Assembly (NCBI GenBank): GCA_963786805.1
Contig: CAWBAK010000007.1
Location: 1-64,000 of the forward strand
Origin: CALGFI01 sp963786805
GTDB taxonomy: Bacteria > Actinomycetota > UBA4738 > HRBIN12
DNA: 64,000 nucleotides
Direction: 5' to 3'
Both the position numbers and the translations under genes were made by a program. The notes under the pieces are model-generated. The model ran no database searches. It worked only from the letters and a program-made list of their open reading frames with translations, and had not been told where the DNA came from. Positions 8,557 to 15,672 of this stretch are shown in pieces (within the stretch, counting starts at the first letter, position 1; each line of letters starts with the position of its first letter).

Positions 8557-8856
8557 ATGGCCCGCTCCGAGGGTCGCCTCCGGCCGACAGATCTCACGGC
8601 CCACTGTCCATCGGACTGGACACTTCTACGTCGTGGATGGCATCATGACGGGCAGTGGCTACTCCGGATCCTGCGGAGGCGGTTCGGCTGTGGAGAGGTC
8701 CGGCAGAGGGGATCGCATGTCATCGTGAGGTGCGGTAGGTGCCAGACGACGATCCCCGTCCATGCCGGCGAGGATCTTGGGCCGGGTCTCCTCTGGCGGA
8801 TCCAGCGAGACCTCGAACCGTGTCTGGGGGCGCGATGGGTGCGACGTATCAGGTAG
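8557..8856 (+). CDS. hicA: HicA-type toxin, N-terminus uncertain
   Basis: The frame contains a well-preserved HicA mRNA-interferase core: LLRILRRRFGC, then RQRGSHVIVRC with the catalytic histidine in the GSH motif, and IPVHAGEDLGPGLLWRIQRDL. HicA toxins cleave mRNA through this double-stranded RNA-binding-like fold and are neutralised by HicB. The only ATG in frame is at 8557, giving a 30-residue N-terminal extension unlike the usual HicA. A better placed ATG at 8645 (MTG, typical of this subgroup) is in another frame, so the gene is probably frameshifted within its first codons, or starts unusually. It overlaps hicB by 22 bases. Confidence 0.65.
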   Translation: MARSEGRLRPTDLTAHCPSDWTLLRRGWHHDGQWLLRILRRRFGCGEVRQRGSHVIVRCGRCQTTIPVHAGEDLGPGLLWRIQRDLEPCLGARWVRRIR

Positions 8857-9254
8857 AGCTCGAGCGAGATGAAGAGGGGTGGTGGGTCGCTTCCGTGCCG
8901 GCCGTGCCGGGAGCGCACACGCAGGGGCGTTCCATCGCTCAGGCGATGAACCGGATCCGCGAGGCGCTGTCGCTGTGGGTACCTGGGGCTGAGGACGCCG
9001 ACCTGCGTCCTGCCGTCCACCTGCGCGCCTCGACGCGAGCGATGGTGCGGCGCGCGGTCGCCGCCCGCGAGCGAGCCCAGCGAGCCGAAGAAGAAGCCTC
9101 CGACGTCCTCCGCGATTCGATCCGCGACCTGACCCGGCGCGAGAGCCTCTCCACGCGCGACGTGGCAGCGCTGCTCGATCTCTCGCCCTCACGCATCGAC
9201 CAGCTCAAGCGTGGTCGGGCGAACCCCCGGCTCGGCTCGCGTCGGCATCGGTGA
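8835..9254 (+). CDS. hicB: HicB-type antitoxin
   Basis: A 139-residue antitoxin. Residues 1-50 (MGATYQVELERDEEGWWVASVPAVPGAHTQGRSIAQAMNRIREALSLWV) are the partial RNase-H-like HicB fold that occludes the toxin. A basic helical linker follows, and residues 108-130 (LSTRDVAALLDLSPSRIDQLKRG) form a helix-turn-helix that would repress the operon. The ATG lies inside the 3' end of hicA, the usual toxin-first order with overlapping frames. Confidence 0.82.
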   Translation: MGATYQVELERDEEGWWVASVPAVPGAHTQGRSIAQAMNRIREALSLWVPGAEDADLRPAVHLRASTRAMVRRAVAARERAQRAEEEASDVLRDSIRDLTRRESLSTRDVAALLDLSPSRIDQLKRGRANPRLGSRRHR

Positions 9255-9326
9255 ACCGCGGCGACTCGTCGCGCCACGTTGCCCCAATGCATCCTATGTA
9301 GCCACGTGTTGCCTCAAGGATCGCCG

Positions 9327-9860
9327 CTATCGCCGACCGAAGTATCGAACGCGCGAGAGGAGCTCCTCCGACGGACGGCCCTCGTACACCGCTTCCCACC
9401 CGACGAGGTCGGGACGAGCGCCGAACAACACGAGCACCCGACCGTCGCGCCTCGGTCCCGGGTGCAGGCCGCCGGCGACCCGCCACCCGTGCGCACCGCC
9501 CGACACGAGCGCGGCCGACGGCGCCGTGAACCCCCGGTCGCCGCGCTCGCGCAGGCGCGAGGCCTCGCGCCGGCACGCGGGGTAGGAGCGCAGACCACCG
9601 GTCATCGTCGGCCGCGGGATCCTCGGCCGTGCGGTCGGGAGGTCGCCCACCTCGACGGCCCAGAGCGAGCGGCGGATCTCGGCGACGTCGCGCGGATCGG
9701 TGATCTCCTCGTGCCGCAGGAGCTCCGCCCACGCGCCCTCGGGCGTGTCCGCGAACGTGTTCACCGGTCCCTCGCCGTCGGCGTTCCAGCGGCCGGCGGG
9801 CTGTCCCGCGCTCTCCCACAGGAACGGGAAGCGCGGGTCGGTGTGCCGGAACACGATCAC
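9327..9860 (-). CDS. RES-domain toxin
   Basis: A 177-residue protein with the RES fold: VFRHTDPRFPFLWESAGQPAGRWNADGEGPVNTFADTPEGAWAELLRHEEITDP shows the Arg near the start, the xGRWN motif, and the downstream Glu. RES toxins of the MbcT/ParT type are ADP-ribosyltransferase-like enzymes that degrade or transfer from NAD. The start is the GTG at 9860, which overlaps the stop of its antitoxin (GTGA); the longer frame reaching 10184 is a shadow of the antitoxin gene. Confidence 0.82.
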   Translation of the reverse strand: MIVFRHTDPRFPFLWESAGQPAGRWNADGEGPVNTFADTPEGAWAELLRHEEITDPRDVAEIRRSLWAVEVGDLPTARPRIPRPTMTGGLRSYPACRREASRLRERGDRGFTAPSAALVSGGAHGWRVAGGLHPGPRRDGRVLVLFGARPDLVGWEAVYEGRPSEELLSRVRYFGRR

Positions 9861-10477
9861 GTCGCGGGCGAGGCCGTGAGCGAGCGCGCGAGCGCGAGGA
9901 CCCGCTCGGCATCGGCGCCGTCGGGGTCCCACTCCCCCGACAGGAACGCGTCGGGCGAGCGCCCGCCGAGCTGCGACCGGACACGCTCGAACCATCGCCG
10001 CACGCCGACCTCCGAGTACGCGCCGCGGAGCTCCGCAACGATCCGGGCGAGGACGTGCAGGCGCGCGGCCACGACGTCGGGCGTCGGCCGCTGGTCCCCG
10101 GCGTACCGGCGCAGACTCGCGACCGAGACGCCGAGGAGGACGGCGAGGCGTTCGGTGCCGAACAGCTCGACCATCGCCGGCCACTCGAACGCCGGAAGCG
10201 GCGATCCCTCGAGCGCAAGCTGGAGCTCCCGGAGCGCCGCGGCGATGTAGCCGGGGGGTCGGGACGCCCTCGAGCGCAGCGAGGCAGCGGCGGATTCACC
10301 GATGCCGACCTCGGCGGCGCGCGTGGCGGCCGAGCGCACGACGTCGAGCGTGAGCTCCTCGACGTCCTCGGGCAGGAGGCCCATCGACTCCATGGCCTTC
10401 AGCACATCCACCGCCGCGTCCGTCGCCTCCGGGTCGTCCAGCGGAGGCTCGATGGAGCGTATCTGGAGCTTCGTCAC
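9857..10477 (-). CDS. Xre/MbcA/ParS-type antitoxin
   Basis: A 206-residue partner of the RES toxin. The C-terminal region VRRWFERVRSQLGGRSPDAFLSGEWDP matches the conserved toxin-binding end of the Xre-MbcA-ParS antitoxins. The middle carries a helix-turn-helix-like segment (LFGTERLAVLLGVSVASLRRYAGDQRPTP). The N-terminus is longer than in most antitoxins of this family and helical. Antitoxin-first order with a 4-base overlap matches RES/Xre modules. Confidence 0.8.
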   Translation of the reverse strand: MTKLQIRSIEPPLDDPEATDAAVDVLKAMESMGLLPEDVEELTLDVVRSAATRAAEVGIGESAAASLRSRASRPPGYIAAALRELQLALEGSPLPAFEWPAMVELFGTERLAVLLGVSVASLRRYAGDQRPTPDVVAARLHVLARIVAELRGAYSEVGVRRWFERVRSQLGGRSPDAFLSGEWDPDGADAERVLALARSLTASPAT

Positions 10478-10948
10478 ACCCCGTATCCTACCCGAACCCG
10501 CTCCGGGCGTCTTGTTCGCTCGTTGCTATCGACTGTTACCGATCTATATGAACTTGCGCCTTTGGCCACCGAGAAGTCCCGGCGAGGCGCGACCCAGGCA
10601 TTGACATTGGGAGGCCATCGCATGGCACGATCGGGCGCCCGGCATCTTCAGCCGAAGCCAACGCTTCGTTACGTCGCGAACGAGGCCGCAACGCCACCGC
10701 CTGCGCTTCCGCCGGCGGACGGCGAGCCTCCCGCGCTCATGCTGGGGCCGAGCGAGTAGCACCAACCACAGGTCGCAAGGGCTGACATTCCGATCTTGTC
10801 TCTCTGCCTGGGAAAGGTTGACAAGAACAGCCCGTTCGGAGCGACATCGGGCACTCGATTCGGTACACCTTGGAACCGAGATATCCGACGGCATCGTCCC
10901 TGACCTGGGGATCCGCTGAGGAACTTGTGTTGAAATCGGGGGGATCAC
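10478..10948. other. Intergenic region with repeat copy, no gene
   Basis: About 470 bases between divergent genes. It contains the first copy of a 120-base imperfect repeat and a TTGACA hexamer near 10817, but no convincing -10 at the right distance. Short frames read as remnants rather than genes. Confidence 0.4.
10640..10760. repeat. Diverged 120-bp repeat, copy 1
   Basis: The segment beginning CGGCATCTTCAGCCG and ending GGGGCCGAGCGAGTAGC recurs at 11793-11912. The ends are nearly identical (about 45 bases at the right end from CTTCCGCCGGCGGA onward differ at only a few positions), the centre is more diverged. No transposase or terminal inverted repeat accompanies it. Confidence 0.65.
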
Positions 10949-11203
10949 ATGCCTAGTATTCCCGAACGCTCGTTCGAGAAGAACCCAGACGAAGGGGGAT
11001 CGCGAGTGATCACCGACCGCACCCGAGAGCGGCGGGGGCTTCTTGCCCGGACGCGAGACCTGCGCTATCGAGTGCTCCAAGATCCAGCGATCCGTAAGCG
11101 CTCGGACGAGGCTCTCCGTGAGGCCGAGCAGCCGGACGAACCGCAGGACGCCGGAGTCACGGCGGAGGAGTTGCCAGACTTCCTCCGTGAGCACAACTCC
11201 TGA
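10949..11203 (+). CDS. Small charged protein, possible antitoxin
   Basis: An 84-residue, strongly charged, helical protein (SFEKNPDEGGSRVITDRTRERRGLLARTRDLRYRVLQDPAIRKRSDEALREAEQPDEPQDAG) with an acidic tail ending ELPDFLREHNS. No DNA-binding motif is certain. Its 3' end overlaps the next frame by 17 bases, and the next frame resembles a RelE/ParE-type protein, so it may be the antitoxin of a pair. That is an inference from size and arrangement only. Confidence 0.5.
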   Translation: MPSIPERSFEKNPDEGGSRVITDRTRERRGLLARTRDLRYRVLQDPAIRKRSDEALREAEQPDEPQDAGVTAEELPDFLREHNS

Positions 11204-11468
11204 GTGGACTTTCGACCGTGCTCGGCTGAAGCGATCGCTTGATGAGTGGCGCGCTACTGATCCTTCCACGCAGCACAAGAACTACGTGAATGAGTTTCTC
11301 ATCGACCTCCTCACCGAAGGCCCGTACGAGGTCGGGGAACCGGACGCCGAGACGGGCATCTTCACTGGCATCGCCGGAAACGTCGTGGGCAGCATGATCG
11401 TGATCGCCTACGTGGTCGACTTCGACCGCCACCGGATCAGCGTTACGGGCATCCGGTTGGTCGGTTAG
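11187..11468 (+). CDS. Possible RelE/ParE-like protein
   Basis: A 93-codon frame starting at the GTG at 11187 inside the preceding gene. The product (TPEWTFDRARLKRSLDEWRATDPSTQHKNYVNEFLIDLLTEGP, then a strand pair ending MIVIAYVVDFDRHRISVTGI) has the helix-helix-sheet order of RelE/ParE toxins or related small proteins, including the two final strands. The classical catalytic residues cannot be assigned. The start may also lie further upstream in the same frame. Confidence 0.45.
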   Translation: MSTTPEWTFDRARLKRSLDEWRATDPSTQHKNYVNEFLIDLLTEGPYEVGEPDAETGIFTGIAGNVVGSMIVIAYVVDFDRHRISVTGIRLVG

Positions 11469-11489
11469 CGAATGGAGGTCGATCTTCTC

Positions 11490-11798
11490 TTAATACGGGG
11501 CCGGGACCGCGTACATGAAGATCATGCTCGCCACGAACAGCCCGAGCGCGACCCAGATCCAGCCCTGATTCCACCAGTGGCCATCGAACCCCGCCCAGAT
11601 GCCGTCGCCGAGGAGCAGGAGGATCGAGATGTAGAACACGACGAGCGACGAGCTCGAGATCTGGAGCATCACGCGGATCCGGTCCGGGTTCCGCTCATGA
11701 CGCAGGCGGAGCGCCATCGCGGCGGCGACAGCGTGCGTGAACATGAACCCGAGCACGCCGAGGTCCGGCATGACCTGGCCGAGCGGCGCGCGCGGCAT
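11490..11798 (-). pseudogene. Truncated copy of the 30.2-kb membrane gene
   Basis: From 11499 to about 11762 the DNA is nearly identical to 30374-30643, the core of the four-helix membrane protein encoded at 30205-30672 (shared LGVLGFMFTH, ALRLRHERNPDRIRVMLQISSSS, GHWW, QGWIWVALG, FMYAVP). Both ends are missing here: the first helix is replaced by unrelated sequence (MPRAPLGQVMPD) and the frame stops right after the PAPY that corresponds to the PTPY of the full gene, losing the last helix. It is best read as a partial duplicate, not a functional gene. Confidence 0.75.
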
Positions 11799-11912
11799 CT
11801 TCAGCCGGAGCGACGCACCGTCACTTGCGAACGGGGCCTCGAGGCCACCACTCGCGCTTTCCGCCGGCGGATGGCTAGCCTCCCGCGCTCATGCCGGGGC
11901 CGAGCGAGTAGC
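11793..11912. repeat. Diverged 120-bp repeat, copy 2
   Basis: Second copy of the repeat described at 10640-10760, in the same orientation, 1.15 kb away. It begins about 30 bases beyond the break point of the truncated membrane-gene copy, so the duplicated fragment and the repeat are adjacent. Confidence 0.65.
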
Positions 11913-12003
11913 GACGACCATGAGGTGAGGATGTGCGGTCTGCAGATCGACGCGCGGCTGGACGGGTCCAGGGTGTCAGACTCACCGTGTAGCGTCCGCA
12001 TCG

Positions 12004-12459
12004 ATGTCAGGCGAAGACAGCGGGCGGGGCGGCATCCGATCGCTGGACGTCGTGGAAGACGTCGTGCGCCGTGAACGGGAGACGCAGTTGAAGCACTTGG
12101 ACGCTCTCGACGCGAAAGCGGGCGTCATTCTTGGATTCGCAGGCGCTCTCGCGGCGCTCGCACCGGCGAACGTGGATGTGCTCGTCGACATCGTCCGCAT
12201 GACCTCGGGTGTAGGGGCACTTGTGGCGTTGTGGGCGTTCTGGCCGCGCGGGTACGGCGCCGTCGAGGTGAGGGCCCTCCGAGAGCGCTACCTCGCAGCA
12301 GAGCCGATCTTCACTCGACTGCACCTGACCGATTCACAGATTGCGGCATCTGAGGAATGGGCCGCAACGCTCGAACACAAGGCAAACCGATTGAAGTCTT
12401 CGATGGCCTTACTCTCGGGAGCGGCGCTTCTCGTCGCGCTCGGGCTCGTCGTAGAGTAG
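12004..12459 (+). CDS. Small multi-pass membrane protein
   Basis: A 151-residue protein with an N-terminal charged helix (LDVVEDVVRRERETQLKHLDALDAKAGVIL), a first pair of hydrophobic segments (residues 40-80, VILGFAGALAALAPANV and MTSGVGALVALWAFWP), a soluble helical part, and a final hydrophobic helix (MALLSGAALLVALGLVVE). The layout resembles small membrane proteins associated with conflict systems (SLATT or Pycsar-effector-like), but no diagnostic motif proves that. It is followed 7 bases later by a short gene. Confidence 0.65.
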   Translation: MSGEDSGRGGIRSLDVVEDVVRRERETQLKHLDALDAKAGVILGFAGALAALAPANVDVLVDIVRMTSGVGALVALWAFWPRGYGAVEVRALRERYLAAEPIFTRLHLTDSQIAASEEWAATLEHKANRLKSSMALLSGAALLVALGLVVE

Positions 12460-12466
12460 GAGGGTA

Positions 12467-12646
12467 ATGGGAACTGATCCGCAGGACCGGCCACCCGAAC
12501 CACCTCCGTCTTCGCAGGAGGAGACACCACCGCCGTTCGAACCTGACTACGAGATCCTCACTGTGCTCGAGGGCGACCGAAACTCCCGGCGCGAGGCAGC
12601 GTACCGGCGAGCCGTGCGAGAGCGGCAGGAACGCCGTTCCGGCTAA
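12467..12646 (+). CDS. Short Pro/Glu-rich protein
   Basis: A 59-residue frame with TAGGAGGG four bases before its ATG and only 7 bases after the stop of the membrane-protein gene, which argues for a real co-translated gene. The product begins MGTDPQDRPPEPPPSSQ and ends in a basic amphipathic helix (RREAAYRRAVRERQERRSG). No known domain. Confidence 0.6.
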   Translation: MGTDPQDRPPEPPPSSQEETPPPFEPDYEILTVLEGDRNSRREAAYRRAVRERQERRSG

Positions 12647-12695
12647 CTACCCGGCCGCGAGGATCTCCAGTACCTCGTCCGGGTAGGAGGCGCAG

Positions 12696-13842
12696 ATGTC
12701 CTCGATCCCATCGCTCGTTCCGCGCGATCGCTACGCCGCGCTCGATCGCTGCACCTACTTCAACCAAGCGTCGCTGGGGTTGATCCCCGTTTCGACGATC
12801 GACGCGATGGACACCTTCCTGAGACAGACGGCGCAGTTCGGGAACCTGTACCTCAGCGACGAACAGGAGGCGGCGATCCTGGACGGCGTCCGTTCGGCCG
12901 GCGCCGAGGTGCTCGGAACCTCATCCGGTGCGGTGGCCGTCGTCGCGGGCGCGAGCGAGGGACTGAGCCAGGTGACCTCGCTGCTCGAGCCCGAGCATGG
13001 GACCGTCCTCCTCGTCGGATCGGACTTCCCGAGCGTGACGTACCCGTGGCTCGCGGCCGCCGAGCGTCGTGGGATCTCGCTGCGGTTCATCGACGACCGC
13101 GCCGACCGAGACCTCACGCAGGATCTCGTCGAAGCGATCGATTCGACGACGGCGGTCGTCGCCTTCAGCGTCGTCCAGTACGCGACGGGCACGCGGGTCG
13201 ACGCCGGGCGGGTGGCGGAGCGGGCGCACGAGGTCGGCGCCCGCGTCGTCGTGGACGCGACGCAGCTCGCCGGTGCGGGGGTCGTCGACACCACTCGGAT
13301 GGGGTGCGGACGCGCTGGTGACGAGCGGCTACAAGTGGCTGTCGGCCCACGGCGGCGTGGCGCTGCTGGCGCTCGCTCCGGATCTGGTCCATCGCGTTCC
13401 CGGCCTCGTCGGCTGGATGGGCGCGCACCACCCGTTCGACTTCGATCCGTTGACGCTTCGCCTCGCCGACGACGCGCGCCGCTTCGAGCTCTCGACGATG
13501 TCCTACGCATCCGCGATCGGGCTCGAGTCATCGATCGCGATGCTCTCGTCGCTGGGGTTCGAGCGCATCGACCGGCACGCGCGGCGATTGGCGACGTACC
13601 TCGTCGATCGGGTCGCCGAGCTCGGATGGCGCCCGTTCCGGCCGCTGAGCGATCCATCGGCGGCGTCCCACATCGTGTCCCTGCGGCACGCGGATCACGA
13701 TCCGGGCGTGACCGCGGAACGTCTCGCATCGGAGTCCCGGATCATCTGCGGCGGTCGAGCGGGCGGGCTCAGGATCTCCCTCCACGCCTACAACGACGGC
13801 GACGACGTCGATCGGCTCGTGCAGGCCCTGAGGCGTCTCTGA
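12696..13842 (+). pseudogene. Class V aminotransferase, frameshifted
   Basis: Together two frames encode a PLP-dependent fold-type I enzyme of the aminotransferase class V / cysteine-desulfurase superfamily. The first frame (12696 to about 13303) gives the N-terminal and cofactor-binding part, including AGASEGLSQV and VVVDATQLAG. The second (about 13303 to 13842) continues with DALVTSGYKWLSAHGG, where the lysine of SGYKW is the PLP Schiff-base residue, then the C-terminal domain. The break lies in ATGGGGTGCGGAC near 13303 and needs removal of one base to restore the frame. The gene is otherwise complete, so either a recent lesion or an indel error is possible. Substrate unknown. Confidence 0.8.
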
Positions 13843-13895
13843 CCCGCGCCGCGATCACGAGAAGAGAGGCCGAGGAGCGGACGAACTCCGCCGGC

Positions 13896-14243
13896 CTAGC
13901 TGCCGGCGCTCGCTTCCGAGATGCTGACGGTCTTTCTCGGCCGATCTTTCGGTAGCCCGTTGCCGAGCGTCGCCCGAAGGTCCAACCCTCTCATGGTCCC
14001 GGCGCCCGAGAGCACCAGCTCTTCCCGCGCTCGCTCGAGCTCGTCGAGCTCGCGTGCCAGCTCGTCCGCACGGAACTGGAGCAGGCGAACCTTCGCGCCC
14101 GCCGTCGTCTCTGCGTCCGGAAGCGTGTGGATCGCCGACGCGGTCATGCGCTCTCGCCGTGCCACCGCGAGCGTGACGGCGAGCGTGAACACGCAGAGCC
14201 CAGCAAGCGCCGCGTCCCAATAGGCGGTCGTCCCCAAATCCAT
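13896..14243 (-). CDS. Small membrane-anchored coiled-coil protein, paralog 1
   Basis: A 115-residue protein: an N-terminal transmembrane helix (YWDAALAGLCVFTLAVTLAVARRER), then a long charged helix (KVRLLQFRADELARELDELERAREELVLSG) likely to form a coiled coil, then a basic tail ending SEASAGS. A clear paralog lies at 39320-39730 with the same order (YWDIALAGLC, VRADELAREVAELEQAREELLL, GSDLRAALG, DASAGS). The start is the ATG at 14243 behind GGGGGACGA. Function unknown; the conserved upstream leader is described separately. Confidence 0.7.
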   Translation of the reverse strand: MDLGTTAYWDAALAGLCVFTLAVTLAVARRERMTASAIHTLPDAETTAGAKVRLLQFRADELARELDELERAREELVLSGAGTMRGLDLRATLGNGLPKDRPRKTVSISEASAGS

Positions 14244-14395
14244 CCGTTCGTCCCCCTCGATCTGCCGGTTGTCGCGCCAAGCCTCCCATCCGGCCGGGGT
14301 CCACCGCATCGGTCCGTAGGCTCAATGGGGACCGACGAATGGGCTCCGGCCGATGCACGTGTCCGACCGATGGCCTAGGTCGAAAGTCCGGCGGA
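14244..14395 (-). promoter_or_regulatory. Conserved leader/promoter region, copy 1
   Basis: Roughly 150 bases upstream of this gene align with the region upstream of its paralog (39731-39885): shared blocks read on the minus strand include TTCGACCTAGGCC versus TTCGACCTAAGGC, CATCGGCCGGAGCCC (identical), CCGATG and GAGGGGGACGAA before the start. CATCGGTC and GACCGATG within it can pair. It could be promoter plus structured leader. No known riboswitch class was recognised. Confidence 0.5.
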
Positions 14396-14441
14396 TCACC
14401 CGTCGCCGGCGTCTCTCACGATCCCGGCGTACCGAGCTTGT

Positions 14442-14857
14442 TCACTCGCAGGAGTCGTCGATCACGTCCCCGGCCGTCGCCCGGTTGTTGACCACGACGT
14501 CATTTCCCGGCCCACAGATGAAGATGTCCGGTCCCTGGCCTCCCGTGAGGACATCGTACCCGGGCCCGCCACGAAGCTTGTCGAAGTTGCGACCGCCGAC
14601 GAGGAGATCGTCTCCCCCCTTGCCCTTGAGGATGTCGGGACCGTTCCCGCCGGCGATGCAGGCGTCGTCCCCGGAGGTTCCATCGATCAGCGTGGTCCGT
14701 TCTGTCCCGTGTTCGCGTCGCAGATCGGCCCGGCGACGGCCGGTCCGCGTGGCCACACGAGCACGCACAGCACGAGGACGCCGATGAGCACGACCCCGAT
14801 CGCGACGCTCGCACGGTGCTCGCGCGCGGTCCTGACATGTTCCATCGCCCCTCTCAT
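14442..14857 (-). pseudogene. RTX-type calcium-binding protein, frameshifted
   Basis: A second secreted protein with GGxGxD repeats, split over two frames. The first (14857 to about 14715) gives a basic N-terminus and signal peptide/anchor (ASVAIGVVLIGVLVLCVLVWP then AVAGPICDAN). The second (about 14720 to 14442) gives ERTTLIDGTSGDDACIAGGNGPDILKGKGGDDLLVGGRNFDKLRGGPGYDVLTGGQGPDIF. The join corresponds to the CFGERATIVGTSGAD region of the intact homolog at 65-1399. One base change near 14700-14725 would restore a 137-residue protein. Confidence 0.65.
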
Positions 14858-15010
14858 CGAACACAGCCTCCTGCGCCGATACAATCGATCGAACGTCTGA
14901 GCGTGCCTTTCGCGCGTAGGAAAGGCATACTCCAAACGCCGTAGAGCTAGCGGGAGTTCCCACCCACGTTGTCTATACCCGCGAGATCGGCGAGATCGGT
15001 TCCGTCTCCG

Positions 15011-15406
15011 TCAGACGACGCGGACGTCGACCCCGGGCAGATCCTTGAACCCGCGAGCGTCCGCGGTGATCACCGTTCGCCCGGTCTCGAACGCGGTCGC
15101 AGCGATGATGAGGTCGTGCGCGCCTCGTGGCTTTCCCGTCGTCCGTGCAGCGGCGAGCAGGTGCGCGTGGGCCCGGGCCGTCGCGAGCGTGTACTCCTCG
15201 ACCGTCAGCGTGACGAGCACGTCCTCGACGAAGGCGGCGCGCTTGGCTCGACGACGCGGCGCGGCGAGCTCCACCCCGACGAGCAGCTCCGCGGCCGTCA
15301 CCGCTGCGATAGCGACGTCGTCGTCGTCGGCGATCGCCCGCTCGAGACGATCGGCCTCCCGCTCCGCCGAGACGAGGATCGTCGTGTCGAGGATCAGCCG
15401 GTCCAG
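15011..15406 (-). CDS. PIN-domain ribonuclease toxin (VapC-like)
   Basis: A 131-residue PIN-domain protein with the acidic catalytic set: Asp in LILDTTILV, Glu in VTAAELLVGV, Asp in GAHDLIIAATA and Asp in VITADARGF, which bind the metal used to cleave RNA. No ATG or GTG lies at the expected place; the best start is the CTG at 15406 (LDRLILDTT) behind GAGGAGCGGG, overlapping the antitoxin stop by 13 bases. VapC toxins usually cut tRNA or rRNA; the target here is unknown. Confidence 0.82.
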   Translation of the reverse strand: MDRLILDTTILVSAEREADRLERAIADDDDVAIAAVTAAELLVGVELAAPRRRAKRAAFVEDVLVTLTVEEYTLATARAHAHLLAAARTTGKPRGAHDLIIAATAFETGRTVITADARGFKDLPGVDVRVV

Positions 15407-15645
15407 GCCCGCTCCTCGGTCACGAGCAGCGACCTGATCTCGGCGAGGTCGCCCGCCCACGCGCCATCGGGCTTGTGGCGAAGCAGGAGGTCCTTCGCTG
15501 CCCGGCCCGACGCTGCCTCGGCGGGGACGAGCCGGGCGACGGGACGACCACCCCTCGTGACCCGAAAGGTCTCGTGCGAGTGCTCGACCGCGTCGAGCAC
15601 CTCCGAGAGGTTGCGCGCGATCTCGGTCGCGGAGATGTCCTTCAC
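15394..15645 (-). CDS. Phd/YefM-like antitoxin
   Basis: An 83-residue antitoxin with the Phd/YefM N-terminal fold: MKDISATEIARNLSEVLDAVEHSHETFRVTRGGRPVARLVPAE, which dimerises and binds the operator, and a C-terminal segment (DGAWAGDLAEIRSLLVTEERAW) that would wrap the PIN toxin. It precedes and overlaps the toxin gene. Confidence 0.82.
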   Translation of the reverse strand: MKDISATEIARNLSEVLDAVEHSHETFRVTRGGRPVARLVPAEAASGRAAKDLLLRHKPDGAWAGDLAEIRSLLVTEERAWTG

Positions 15646-15672
15646 GCGAATCAGATTATCAGATCGGCCGAG

